A DNA stretch of 64,000 nt, taken from NCBI GenBank assembly GCA_900312665.1, contig ONZQ02000007.1, positions 663,004-727,003 on the forward strand, written 5' to 3'. Shown in pieces: positions 1-10,594 of this stretch (its first letter is position 1; every line of letters starts with the position of its first letter). Origin of the DNA: Cephalotrichum gorgonifer. Lineage: Eukaryota > Ascomycota > Sordariomycetes > Microascales > Microascaceae. Below the pieces are notes generated by a model. It ran no database searches and was not told the DNA's origin. It saw only the letters and a list, made by a program, of their open reading frames with translations. A program made the position numbers and the translations under genes.

Positions 1-1410
1 ACGACCGGGCACATGCACATCCGCTGCTCAGCCACCGCCGGAGATACTATCGGTTGATGCTTAAATGCCTGACGGAGAGGAGGGTAGCGACGACGGCCAT
101 GGTAACAACGGCGGAGGAGCAAAAGCCGATGCACACTAGTGCAGGGGCTCTTCCGTTCCGCCCCAGGAACCACCAAGGGAGATCGACACGGGAAAGTGCC
201 GCAAAGGGCGATTGCAGTTGCGATGCTATCGCGTCGCGTGGGTGGTGCTCCTTCGGATATTTTCATTGTCCGCGGCCTCGGACTCGCAACTGCCGTGAGG
301 AGGCGACCCCGCCTGCTGGGAATTTTGAGGATGGAAAATGAAAAGTGGATATGGGGGAAAAGAAAAAGAGTGTTTGACCGGAGTCTAGAAGAAGAGTCCG
401 TAGGGGAGGGTATAAGAGGGGGAAGTAAGGACAAAGGGGGCGTGGTGGCGGGGTTTTGGTTGGCAATGAGGCTGCGACGGGAATAGAGGCGGCATCGTTA
501 AAGCGGGGAGATCTGGCGACATTATCCAGATGCTATGCCCACCGATAACAACATCCGATCCGTCTATCCATTGTTCGCACGTCTCCGGTATATGCCCCCG
601 GGTGACCGGCGAGACGCTCGGGATAAATGGGCCAAGTTTCGGGCGTTAGAAGTAGGTGTTCCACCCTGCGCCGCCCCCCCTGTCCCGGACGAAGTTTCCA
701 GAGGCCAGTTCTCTCGCGCGGGACCGGATGCGACGATTATGATATCCGTCGGGCCCGCGAAAAGGGCCAAGGACGAAGGGCGAGGGGAGGGTGAAGAGGA
801 CACACGCCCCCCGTTGGGAAAGGGGGAACGCGGCGCGTCGCTTCCGGAATGACACGCCCCCCATTCGGTAAGGGCCAGTACCTTGTATGCGATGAGACGG
901 CGGCTTGTAAGTGTGGTTTGGGTGTTTGGCATGCAATGAGACAGCGGCTCGGAAGCGACTGAAGCCAAGATCCGATACGAGCCACCCTTTAATGCTTTGA
1001 GCATCCCCGGGTCCAGGCAGCAGATATTATTACCGCGCGAATCCGGCAACGGGCCATGCTTACACACTTGTACTTTGTAGACTGAGAGTGAGCACGTGAC
1101 CAGGCGCCCACGCGGTCCGGCCCTTAAGCTTCTCAGGAGAACCACGCGCCTTGACGCGTCAGGTCCGGGATGGGATGAGAGGCAATACTGTACTTGTGCT
1201 CGTACGCTTCATTGATGGTGTGGAGTTCGAGGTCTTGATATTTCGCCTCATATCTAAAAGCACTGGCTAGCTAGGACGTCTATACCCAAGAACGTCCCAA
1301 GTGTTAACGCCTCCTTTCCCCCCTGAAAAAAATAGCGAAAAAGGAAAGAAGAAGAACACTGATTCCGTTCCCTCCGGAGAACCCGTGACGTATTAAACCG
1401 TGGTAGCTTC
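1..1410. other. Gene-free left flank
   Basis: I see no supported gene here; the open frames are short, overlapping and of biased composition. It contains two small direct duplications: 802-824 resembles 852-874, and 887-905 resembles 931-949, the latter pair differing by two G-to-A changes. The last part is the 3' flank of the leftward gene that ends at 1411. Confidence 0.5.
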
Positions 1411-4400
1411 TCACGTCCGCCTTAACACCCGACTAATGAACCCCCCGCCGCCGCCCCTGCCCCCCTTCAGCTGATCCACCTCCCGCGGGGGCGATTCCCC
1501 ACGGCTGACCTCTACATACTCTCCCGACGAAGGGCGTTCCCCTGCGAGATCGAAGTAGCCTTCCACGGCCTTCGAGTGGCCAGGCGCCCTCTCAGGAGTA
1601 GGAGCGGCCGCCTCGGGTGAGGACGACTTACCGCCGGTCTTCGAGTAGCCTGGCGCCCACTCTGGAGTGGGAGCGGCCGCCTCGGGCGGGGACGCCTTAC
1701 CGCCGGCCTCTCGCATCTTCGTGAGTCCCCGCTCGAGGGGACCCACCATCTGCGCCTTCATATCCCCAAAGTCGTCCCCGCGCTCCCGTCTCCGCTCCCT
1801 TGTGTTCTCGGGCCCGTAGCTCGCCATGGCCCTGCAGAGCTCGGGGAACGTCGCCCGGAACCACCTCTCCAGCTCTTCCTCCTGCGGCCCGAGTGCCTCT
1901 TGCCTCTCCCCCTCCGTGGGTGAGTGCGCCCTGGCCCCTAGATCCTCCGCCTCCCTTGTTTCTCGCCACGTCGCGTACTCGCGCTCCGACCTGGCAATGT
2001 CCTCTTTCAAGACCGATCGCCTCCTCAGCGCATCAGCGTGCTCCCTGCCCTCCCCGGTCATCCTGGCGCCCCCGATGTGCCTCCCGAAACTAGCGCTGAA
2101 CTCGCGGTAGTGGCCCTTGAGGACGTATACATCCCCGTCCCAACCCCACACGCCGAACCGTGCGGCGAGGGTCACCGCTGCGGGGCACTCCCAGGCAGAT
2201 TCGAGGGCCCGGGAGTAGAAGACTATGCACCGGGCCATCTGCCAAGTGGCGAAGGCCCTGCGGCTCTGGTCGTCTGTGAAGGCCGCCTCAATCATCCCAA
2301 AGGGCGCCTGACGAAGGAAAGAGACGGGCGCGCGGAGGTTCGCTGCGCCGTGGATGTGGGACCTCTCAAACTCGGTTGGTGCTCGCAGGTCGACGAGTAG
2401 GACCTGACCCGGGAGAGAAAGTTCGAGGAGCTCGTTGAGACTGCCGGCGAGGATCATTCTGGGTCCTGGGGGGGCTGCCTGCGGCCTGTAGCCGGCCCCG
2501 AGCCCCTCTAGCTGTTGTATCACTACGTCCCGCTCGCGCCGGAAGTGATACCACGCCTATAGATCAAACTCGTTAGCAGGCCTACGACTGACTAGATCTT
2601 TGGGGCAAAGATATAAAGCTCACCTCGACGTGGATAGCTTCTACACCGAGGTTCGACGCGATAAACTCCCGCTCCGCATCACTTGGGTGGGGATTGCGCT
2701 GGAAGTAATGCTCGAGCCTGGTCTCGATGTGATTTGCGAAATTTGGTGGTTCCGGGACGTTATCGCCAAACGTCGTCCTCCGCCCGCTGCGGTGTTGGTT
2801 GTAGATTAGGGCCCTGGATATATCCGTATTTCCCACCACGCTAGTCATCGGTGCGCTGGGCGCCTCCGAAAGGACGGTCACCGTTCGTGAAGGCGGGACG
2901 GGTCTCACATAGGGCCCGGGGGTGTGCGTCGGTGGAGAATACTGAGGTGCAGGCCTGTAATTCTGGATGGCGCTGGATATTTCGGACGGCGTTATCGTGG
3001 TGCCATCGTCGAAGAACCCCCGCTCTGAGAGGGCGTCGGCTACTGAAGGGTTCCTTGGTAGGCTACTAGACTGGTTCCTGAGCTCGTTCCTGAGTTCGTT
3101 CCTCAGCTCGCTCCTTATCTCGCTTCTTAGCTCGCTTCTTAACTCGCTCCTTATCTCGCTCCTAACTTCGTTCCGAATGCTCGGCGTCATCTCAATCTTC
3201 ACAGGCTGGCGTGGCGTCTGTTCCATAGCCATGTTGTTCGACCGGATAAAGGCCACGAAGGATGTTGCGTGATCCTCTGGTAGGAGGTCCCAAATCATGA
3301 CCGGCATCGAGAGGAGCAGAAGAGTGGAGTGGCTCTTGAAAACCCCTTGAACCTTGACGTACTTGGCCAGCGCAGGGAAACTCGCTAGCCAGGTCTCCCA
3401 GGCGCCGAGGTCCAGCCTCTGGTCTTCTTCCAGGGCAAGTGATATCATCACGTGGGGGGTCTGCTCGTCGGGTTCCGATACTCCACTTGCGGCCGCAACG
3501 GTGCTGGAGGACTCGGGGGTCCCCACGATGACCTCTTCAGAGCTGCTATCTGCAAAAACAGGGTCATACGTCGGGATTCCGGCCCTGCGGGCGGTCGGTG
3601 GGCCCGGTGGTGGCCGATCCGGCGGCGGCGGCGGCGGCGGCGGAGATTCGCACGAGCGAATGCGCGCAACCTCGATGCTAGGAGCCTTGTGGTCCGAGGT
3701 CATCATGAAGTGGACTGGCGTTGATCGCGCCTCGAAATACTTGCCGTTGATCATGATCGGACGCGGGTGTTTTAGGCGGGCGAGGACCTCTGCGTGCAGC
3801 ATCGCGGCGGAGAAAGTTCGGTGGTGCCATTCCTGCAGAACCTCAATCAGGGCGTTCGTGAACGAGTACCGGCCGGGATCGGGCGCGATGGCGTCCCAGC
3901 TCGAGGCCGAGATGGTTTCCGTCGTGCTGTTTCCCGAGGAGAAGGTCGCACTAGCAGCCCCGGCACAGCAGTCTAGGAGAATCAGGATATCCGACACCGA
4001 CCTCTCGAGGAGAGTCTGGATAGCGGACCATCTAGGCAGGTTAGCAGATGCGGAGCAGGCGGGCGGGAACAAGAAACATGGGGGACTGCTTACTGTAACC
4101 AAGGCGAGTCGGGATTCCGCGTGCTATATCAACCAAGGTGTCAGCCTTCCTCCTCCCCAGAGCCGATTCTCCAGGGGACGTTGCAACATACGCGCACCAT
4201 CGACTCTGCCTCGCCTCGTCGATCCTCGCGTGGCCCCCGTAATATATGAGGAAGAGTGTATCCTGAGACTCCTCTTCCTTTATGAGACGGCCAATCCTCA
4301 TCATGAGATCCAAATGCGCGTTGTCGGCAGGGATGGCGAAGATCTCGGTCTCGAATGCGTAATCCTCTCGAAGGCACTTCTCCAGATCCTCCAGCTCGGG

Positions 4401-4742
4401 GAGGACAAAGAGGTCGTCGGTACTCCAGTGTAATAGGAGCGCGTGGACCTTCTTGTATCTCTGGGTGGAGCGAGCTCGGTTCGGAAACGCTCGACTCGCG
4501 GACTGGGCGGGAGTGGTGTTAGGAGAATCATTTCACGATAATTCGTGCGATGGTTTCTTCGAGTTGGAAGGGAGTCTTACCTCTTCAAGCGTATGCGCAA
4601 AGTGGGAGATGTGTTTTACGTGGTAGCTCGTGCGACTAATGTCATGAGTAGCGGATGCCGGACTTGGGCCCGAGGGAGGCTGGAGAACATCACAGTTAGA
4701 GTCCCGACTTTCACGCTCCTCAAAGTGATTATGTCGTTCCAT
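1411..4742 (-). CDS. Caspase-like (C14) / homeodomain / rhodanese fusion protein
   Basis: The model has four exons on the minus strand: 4742-4581, 4502-4192, 4031-2624 and 2556-1411, giving 1008 aa. All junctions have GT-AG ends and matching phases, and intron 2 has a GCTAAC branch site. Residues about 70-290 form a caspase-like peptidase: the His motif YYGGHA (His145) and the Cys motif LLDCCAG (probably Cys180) are both present. Residues about 300-420 resemble the conserved region after the caspase domain in fungal proteins of this kind, ending near LLPEDHATSF. Then come a tetrapeptide repeat (444-477), a homeodomain-like segment (575-640: NPHPS, ER, LGV, then AWYHFRRER) and a rhodanese-like domain (666-790: VLLVDLRAPTEF, VLKGHY). 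A charged helical region and two 23-residue repeats close the protein. Exon 3 reads without a stop from caspase to homeodomain, and the homeodomain runs across intron 3 into the rhodanese exon, which argues against two misjoined genes. The start ATG at 4742 is the least certain part. Function is unknown; programmed cell death or regulatory proteolysis is only an inference. Confidence 0.75.
1570..1707 (-). repeat. Two 69-nt tandem repeats in the coding tail
   Basis: Copies at 1570-1638 and 1639-1707 encode two near-identical 23-residue units near the C-terminus of the caspase fusion protein, each with the core PEAAAPTPE followed by APGYSK or APGHSK. The period is a multiple of three, so the copy number could change without breaking the frame. 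Confidence 0.8.
3074..3175 (-). repeat. 12-nt minisatellite encoding R-(S/N)-E-(I/L/V)
   Basis: Eight and a half copies of a 12-nt unit encode a run of tetrapeptides such as RSEL, RSEI and RNEL (residues about 444-477 of the fusion protein). The result is a strongly charged, helix-prone segment between the caspase half and the homeodomain. The four-residue period is not a classical heptad coiled coil. Confidence 0.85.
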
Positions 4743-5770
4743 TTTGACAGGTTTCACACTCCGATGTCCATCGCACGTACGCTTGATTGCAGCCCTCCCC
4801 CGACCGGTCTCCTCGACCGTATCGTCACATACGGGGTCTGTGGCATGACTGCTTCTGTTTTTTGGGCCAAGTGAGGGCAGAATGACGACCGTCGACTCCC
4901 TGGAAGTCGAAAGAAGAGAGAGGTGGGGGATAGAGCGGGTGGAGAGGGTGAGAGAATATCAGACCGGATGAGATAGAATGAGAAAGGGAACGAGGGGAGG
5001 ACGAGAGAAGAGGATGAGACGGGACAAGAGAGACGTCGTCACCAAACGCGGCTATACATGCATCATAAGAGGGTGATCTAGGTCGCCCGGAAATGGACTA
5101 TGGAGGGACATGGACACAGAATTCGACGAGGAAGATGATCGGGTATTTCCTCGAAAAGGGCATCATGTCGAGTGCGTGGTTATTTCGACGGCCGCTGGAT
5201 CTTGCTCAAGTCGACGAGGGGCAGGCACACCGGCGATCATTGCGGATCTTTTGGGGCGGCTTTTGTTGCGATCGGTGTCTTAATTAGGCTTAGCGTGTCT
5301 ATCATGTCGGTGACCAAAGAGGTCCACGGGGTGGGTATCGGTACTTTGATAGGCCCCTATAAAATAGGTATTCCTGAGGCGCTCTGGCCACTGGCCTACC
5401 GTCTTTTGGCGTCGAATATCCACCAGAACGTGCATGGGGGGCCAGATCGCTCACTGTGGAGTTCATGTACTGTACGGCCGCGCCTGAGCTTGACAACACG
5501 GCACTGCCGAGTGCCACCAGCCAATGGACACAAGACCCCTTTCCACATCTCCACCACACACCTTACCAAAAGCTCCCAATCGAGCTCCCGAGCTAGGCCT
5601 GCGTCGCCGAACCGATCAATAAGGTATTATTACGGAGGAACTTACGACTATTACTCGTAATACCACGGAATCTCCGTCCCTCTGGCCATCTTTACCGTTT
5701 CGGCCGACCGCAGGTCCCCCCCAAACCCACACACCAAAAAAGGACCACCCGAGGCAGTCCCAGCATCATC
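4743..5770. other. Intergenic region between divergent genes
   Basis: This is the shared upstream region of the caspase fusion gene (-) and PBN1 (+). The stretch 4900-5040 is purine-rich on the plus strand. An imperfect inverted repeat (GGTATTATTACG at 5623, CGTAATACC at about 5656) lies about 110 bp upstream of the PBN1 start. I see no gene. Confidence 0.5.
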
Positions 5771-7353
5771 ATGAAGCGGAGAATTACTCTAGCTCACAAG
5801 CCGGAACACGGCATCGACCCAGCCGCAGTCCGCCTCATCGACGGTACTATTTCGGGCCCCGAGGTACTAGCCGCCAAGCAGGAACGTCTGGTCTTTAGTC
5901 CGGACGAGCTTCCTGATGAGGTTGCCATCCCACTCAGCCGCTGCCCAGGTCAGCTTCACGTGAGATGGGGCGCATCCTCGAGCTATGAGTCGCCAGAGCT
6001 GCTCAGCTCCAGGGTGTCCCCTGGGCTACATGTTTTCTACTCGCCTACTGAAAAACCCGAAGACAAACTGTACGTACATAGGCGGAATCTACTCCTCGCT
6101 AGAAAGATGAAATTGACGCGTTCTATAGGACCTTGCTCTGCTCATCTCTCGAGCTGTTCTTCGGAGGGCTCGAGTGTAGTGACCCAGCTTCGTTCATCAA
6201 GCTCCCTTCAACAGACGGAGATGGTCGTAGCGACACTTTCCAGTACTATCAAACTTATGAGCCAGATCATCTTATCAGCAGGCTCGAATCCATCCTTTGT
6301 GCCAGCAGGCCTGATGACGACGAATGCAGCGCCCGCGTTCGGGCATTACGGGATGCGGTCTCCGTCGACATATTCTACGACACCAAACAGGACATCCTCA
6401 GACTCGAAGCCCTCTGGGCCAGCGACAGGTTTACCGTGGGAGTGAAGCCCGTCAACGGACACAGAACCGAGATTGGCATTCTCGCCACGGACCCGTCCGG
6501 CGGAGAAGTCCACGAGCTTGGCGTTGGTGGTTTCCTCATCTCTACGCCCGACGAGAAGAAGGAGCCCTCACTGCTCGCCTTCACTGTGCCGTCGCGCCAC
6601 CGCCGAGCCAATGGGAGCTTCTCCGCAAAGTTCCTTTCGCCACATGGCCTTCATCCTACCTTACAGCTGGCAGTCTCGTCTGCCACGCCCCCAGTCGGGT
6701 TCGAGGATCAGGGGGGCTGTAGTCTACACGCCTACCTGACACTGCCGAAAACGATATTTGCGGACCGCTACCAGCTAGCGGATGACCTCTTCATGTTATC
6801 CAAGAACCTCTCGAGCCTGAGGTACGCGAGCCACCCCGTTGACCTGGAGATGCCAGCGTACAAGACTCCGGCATGGGGCTCTACCGTCCTCCTAGACCTT
6901 GCGCCCCCACCCGCCCCCGGAACATCTACAGACGAGCCCTCTGCCTGGACCGCGGAGGTTCCGCTGCACCTGCGGTACATGGCTCCCGCGCAAGGCGGGT
7001 TCTCTGAAACGCAGGTCCCCTACCCTGTTGTCTTTTGGACCTGCCGAGCTGCCGAAGATACCACATTCTCGGTGAGCCCATGGGACAGGGCGTCTCTCGG
7101 GTACGACGCGCTGTTCGAGCCAAGAACTGTCTTCTGGCACGTGGAACCTCACCCGGAAACTACAGGAGACGGGCTGGTCATGAAGACCGAAGTGCCCGTC
7201 CTAGCGACGGAGAAGTCGGGGTGGGTGGAGATCGGAACGGCGGGGACCATTCTTATCGGGTTTGTGTGGGTTCTTTACTCGCTGTTCTCTGCTGCCCGAG
7301 GAGGTGGGAGATCGGCGGGCGGTACAGCAGCACGAGCGAAGAAGGAACAGTAG
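5771..7353 (+). CDS. PBN1: PBN1 / PIG-X, GPI mannosyltransferase I subunit
   Basis: Two exons, 5771-6069 and 6129-7353, separated by a 59-nt intron (gtacgt to tatag), give 507 aa; the phase is kept by CT plus G. The C-terminal half has the PIG-X/Pbn1 pattern: a beta-rich lumenal domain (SLHAYLTLPKTIFADRYQL, LHLRYMAP, PYPVVFWTC) followed by one C-terminal membrane segment (about residues 468-486, IGTAGTILIGFVWVLYSLF) and a short basic tail. In yeast, Pbn1 is an ER membrane glycoprotein that partners Gpi14 in adding the first mannose to GPI anchors. The first ATG follows a pyrimidine- and A-rich leader and begins a recognisable N-terminus, so I accept it. Family assignment is confident; the exact splice site slightly less so. 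Confidence 0.85.
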
Positions 7354-8425
7354 ATATAGATGGGACCCGCGGAAGCGTTTGACCGGGTTGTCTGCCGCCT
7401 TTGTTTGGATTTGGCGCCTGGTGTCACGGAGCAATGCCAATCGCTTGTGTAAGAGGGGTTCTGTAGTATATATTTAACCCAAGTTCAATTTACGAATCGA
7501 CCGGCGTTTGTGACAGGGGAGAAAAACATGGCGCGTACGTGGTTGCTACTGTTAATGTGCCTAACTGAGAGACGGGTTAACTAGATAATATCATAAGTAC
7601 AAGTACAGCCAGGATCCACCACGGACGCTTATCTGCCCACATGCTCCGTGCATGGCGTGTTGGCGCAATCTGTTCCTGGCAGGATATCACCCACCCCGCA
7701 ACTTTAATTGAACGTACACAGCAATAACATGGATGGATATCCAACTCTTAATTTAACGACAACGGAGCCTGGTGAATATGCCCTAGCATTTGCCCGCGGA
7801 GGGGCAAGAAACTGAGTAGGTTCTGGGCTGTCACATTCTCTTGGTAGTACAAGTAGGGGTATTAATAATGGAACCATTCCCTGCTGGGAAATCATTAGTC
7901 CTCCGCACCTTCCCTTGAGTCAAGCCCCTTGGGGACCTACCCTGTTTGCCATGGATCCGGCCAATCATCCCTGCGCGGGGAACCGCATCCGTCCGTGAGA
8001 ATGGGAAGGCACGAGCGGCTCTTGGCTCCCGAAGGGGGCAGTTGCAGGGCAAACGCATCGATAGTTTGCCCGTTGGTAAACACCCCTGCCGTTTCTAGCG
8101 GTTTGCCATGGGTGCTGGCAACAACGACCACCGCGCGCTCCTCCGAGGATTTTGCTCGGGCCATAATGCATCTTGAACTTCCAACTCCCTTTATATTCCT
8201 TGTCTGCTCCTCGCAGGTATCATCAAGCTGCCCTTCTTTAGATCTACCCCTAATACCTTGAACCTTCAACATACTTAGTACATAATACCTATAATCCCTT
8301 TCACATCCTAAACCTAGAGATATCCAAACCTCTGCCTACAAGCCTCGCTCACCTACAAAGCCCTCGGACTGTTTCTCTACCCAGCACGGGGTCTGGTACC
8401 TAGGAAATCTAGCGTCCTACAATTC
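7354..8425. other. Intergenic region
   Basis: This is the 3' flank of PBN1 and the upstream region of the FAD oxidase. It holds two copies of the recurrent motif, GTACAAGTAC at 7597-7606 and AGTACAAGTAG at 7846-7856. The last 250 bases are pyrimidine-rich, as in many fungal promoters. I see no gene. Confidence 0.5.
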
Positions 8426-10594
8426 ATGGACTCTCAACGTAGCCATCCCCGTCTTCGCTGGAGGCCACGCCCCTATCTATGGGAAGTGGATCTCCGGCCG
8501 ACCTCCGTCTCCCTCCACGACGACCTAGTTGGCCTTCGCGTCGCCATATCCAAACGCTCCCGCAATGAAGTCTACCTAATTACACGCATTTGTCCGTCTC
8601 CATCTCCGTCCTCTTCCCCTACCGGCCCACCACCCCTTCACTCTTCAGTCACCACCCCTACGGCTCCGTCCCCTACGTGGGTCATCTTCAAGTACCGAAG
8701 CACCAACGTCCACCGCGTCACGTTTCAGAAGATTCGCCTCGACAAGCTTCCTCTCGGCGGGAACCCTATCACACCGTGGACCTACATCCTCGGAAACGAC
8801 GGTCACCTGGGTGAGATTGCATGGGTCGAGGACGGGTACTTCACCCGAGATGCGTCCCTACCAATGAACGAGCCCACGGAACCGTGGATTGATAGCGTCG
8901 TTCCCTACGAGCTGGCGAATGACGGGAGACTCCTCGTCTGGACGCCGGCCATGATGTTATGCCCGTCCATAGACGAGCTGCCGGGAGTCATGGGGTGGCT
9001 GCACAGGGGTTTGCTGAGCGGGAAGAAGATTAAGGCGGGCGGTTCTTTCCACGCGTGGTCTAATATCGCGGTGACGGATGGCATCCAGATTGTACCATGG
9101 AACCTAAAGCTACTCACGCGCGCGACCGAGGAGGTCCCCCCCGTTTATAAACAGAATGCAAAGTTTGAGCATCACCTGCTGATCCGAGGCGGTTCAGGAA
9201 ACACGCTTCGCGAGCTGAACCAGTACGCGTGGGAGCAGGGTCTCGGATTCCCAGCCTTGGGAGGGTTCGACGGTCAGACCATTGGCGGTATGTTCAACAC
9301 GGGTACCCACGGGTCGGTTCTCACGACGTCACACTTGGTCGACGCCATAGTCAGCCTCGACCTCATACAGGCCACGGGGAAGCTCATCCGAATCGAACCC
9401 GCCGATGGTATCACCGACCCGGCAGCCTTCGCGGCGGAGTGTGGTTGCAATGATGCCCGCCTCACCCAAGACGATGGCTATTTCAACGCCGTCCTCATTA
9501 ACATGGGCACCATGGGCGTCGTCGCGTCCTACGTGCTCAAGCTGACGCCCAGGTACCATCTCAAAGAAGTCCGCACACAGAGCTCCATATCCGAGGTGAA
9601 GGAGAAACTATCTGGCGGGAAGATCTACTCGCTCTCCAGCGTCGCGGCCAGTCATCCTCCCAGCCAGATAGCCCAGACCCCACCTCGGATTTCGGACGGC
9701 TCGGACGGAGGGTTCCGCGGCCATCCCTACCCGGCCTACCACTTTGAGCTCCTCATCAACCCGCATGGCACGAAAGTCGTCATCACGACTCGGCATCCCC
9801 TCCCGGTAGACGACTCGGCGGACGCAAAGATGCATTTCCAACCCCCTGGACGAGATCTGATCCGGACGCTCCAGCGCGGCGCCCGTTTCAGTCGCAGCAG
9901 AATCCCGACGTGGTTCCAGGAGCGTTTCGGGCTCCTCTTAGTCACAATCGTGGACACACTAATCGCTCTATTGCCCCCCCTAGTCCCCCGACTGAACGAC
10001 ACCGCCATGGCGTCCCTTATGAGGGAAGCCTACATCGACCGCAGCTTCAACGTCTTCAACATCGGCCCGGGGACGAATGACATCCCGGCCCTGGCCTGCT
10101 CCATTTTTGTGCCTGTAGAAAACGACGCGTATCTGATCGCTCTGGATACGATACAGAAGACGGCTGGGGAGTTTGCGGCGAAGGGGATGTACAATACCGC
10201 CCCTTTGGCCATGCGGTTCGTCAAGGGGTCCAGGGCATTCTTGGGAATTCGGGAGGATTCGTGTTCTTTTGAGTTTATATTTACTGCCAGGACGGCACAC
10301 GCGCAGCGGGTTATTGACGGGTACGATGCGGCGCTCCGGGATGCGCTGTCTTCTTTCTTCCACGATGCAGAGGACACGGAGAAGCACATCGATGGGGCTG
10401 CAGAGGGGAAACACAGAGTCAGGGTCCACTGGGGCCAGATGATGAGGGAGCCTGATGCCAAGACACTGATGGGGATGTATCCCTTATATCCACGCTGGCG
10501 GGAGATAAGGGATGAACTGGATCCGGGCGAGGTGTTTTTGAATCAGTGGCAGGCAAGGGTGCTCCCGAAGGCTGGCGCAGTGGGAGACGTGTAA
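8426..10594 (+). CDS. FAD-linked oxidase, D-arabinono-1,4-lactone oxidase-like
   Basis: A single uninterrupted frame encodes 722 aa. Residues about 160-340 form a PCMH-type FAD-binding domain: KIKAGGSFHAWSNIAVTDG, with His209 where aldonolactone oxidases carry the histidine linked to flavin, and GGFDGQTIGGMFNTGTHG. The C-terminal half ends with HWG near residue 674 and DPGEVFLNQW near residue 708, as in the ALO/gulonolactone oxidase family. Known members oxidise sugar lactones using oxygen and make H2O2 or ascorbate analogues. This protein is clearly longer than classical ALO (about 500-560 aa): it carries an N-terminal extension of about 150 residues, including a Ser/Pro-rich stretch at residues 57-84, and a long central segment. 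It is therefore probably a related oxidase and not the housekeeping ALO itself. The substrate is unknown. No signal peptide or membrane segment is obvious. Confidence 0.8.
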   Translation: MDSQRSHPRLRWRPRPYLWEVDLRPTSVSLHDDLVGLRVAISKRSRNEVYLITRICPSPSPSSSPTGPPPLHSSVTTPTAPSPTWVIFKYRSTNVHRVTFQKIRLDKLPLGGNPITPWTYILGNDGHLGEIAWVEDGYFTRDASLPMNEPTEPWIDSVVPYELANDGRLLVWTPAMMLCPSIDELPGVMGWLHRGLLSGKKIKAGGSFHAWSNIAVTDGIQIVPWNLKLLTRATEEVPPVYKQNAKFEHHLLIRGGSGNTLRELNQYAWEQGLGFPALGGFDGQTIGGMFNTGTHGSVLTTSHLVDAIVSLDLIQATGKLIRIEPADGITDPAAFAAECGCNDARLTQDDGYFNAVLINMGTMGVVASYVLKLTPRYHLKEVRTQSSISEVKEKLSGGKIYSLSSVAASHPPSQIAQTPPRISDGSDGGFRGHPYPAYHFELLINPHGTKVVITTRHPLPVDDSADAKMHFQPPGRDLIRTLQRGARFSRSRIPTWFQERFGLLLVTIVDTLIALLPPLVPRLNDTAMASLMREAYIDRSFNVFNIGPGTNDIPALACSIFVPVENDAYLIALDTIQKTAGEFAAKGMYNTAPLAMRFVKGSRAFLGIREDSCSFEFIFTARTAHAQRVIDGYDAALRDALSSFFHDAEDTEKHIDGAAEGKHRVRVHWGQMMREPDAKTLMGMYPLYPRWREIRDELDPGEVFLNQWQARVLPKAGAVGDV

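Noticed and set aside
1411..2556. The rhodanese exon as a separate gene
   Set aside because: The helix-3 residues of the homeodomain are in this exon and in phase with exon 3, so a separate start would cut a domain.
3354..4433. 359-codon plus-strand open frame opposite the caspase exon
   Set aside because: The minus strand carries caspase motifs and splice signals; the plus frame shows no family pattern.
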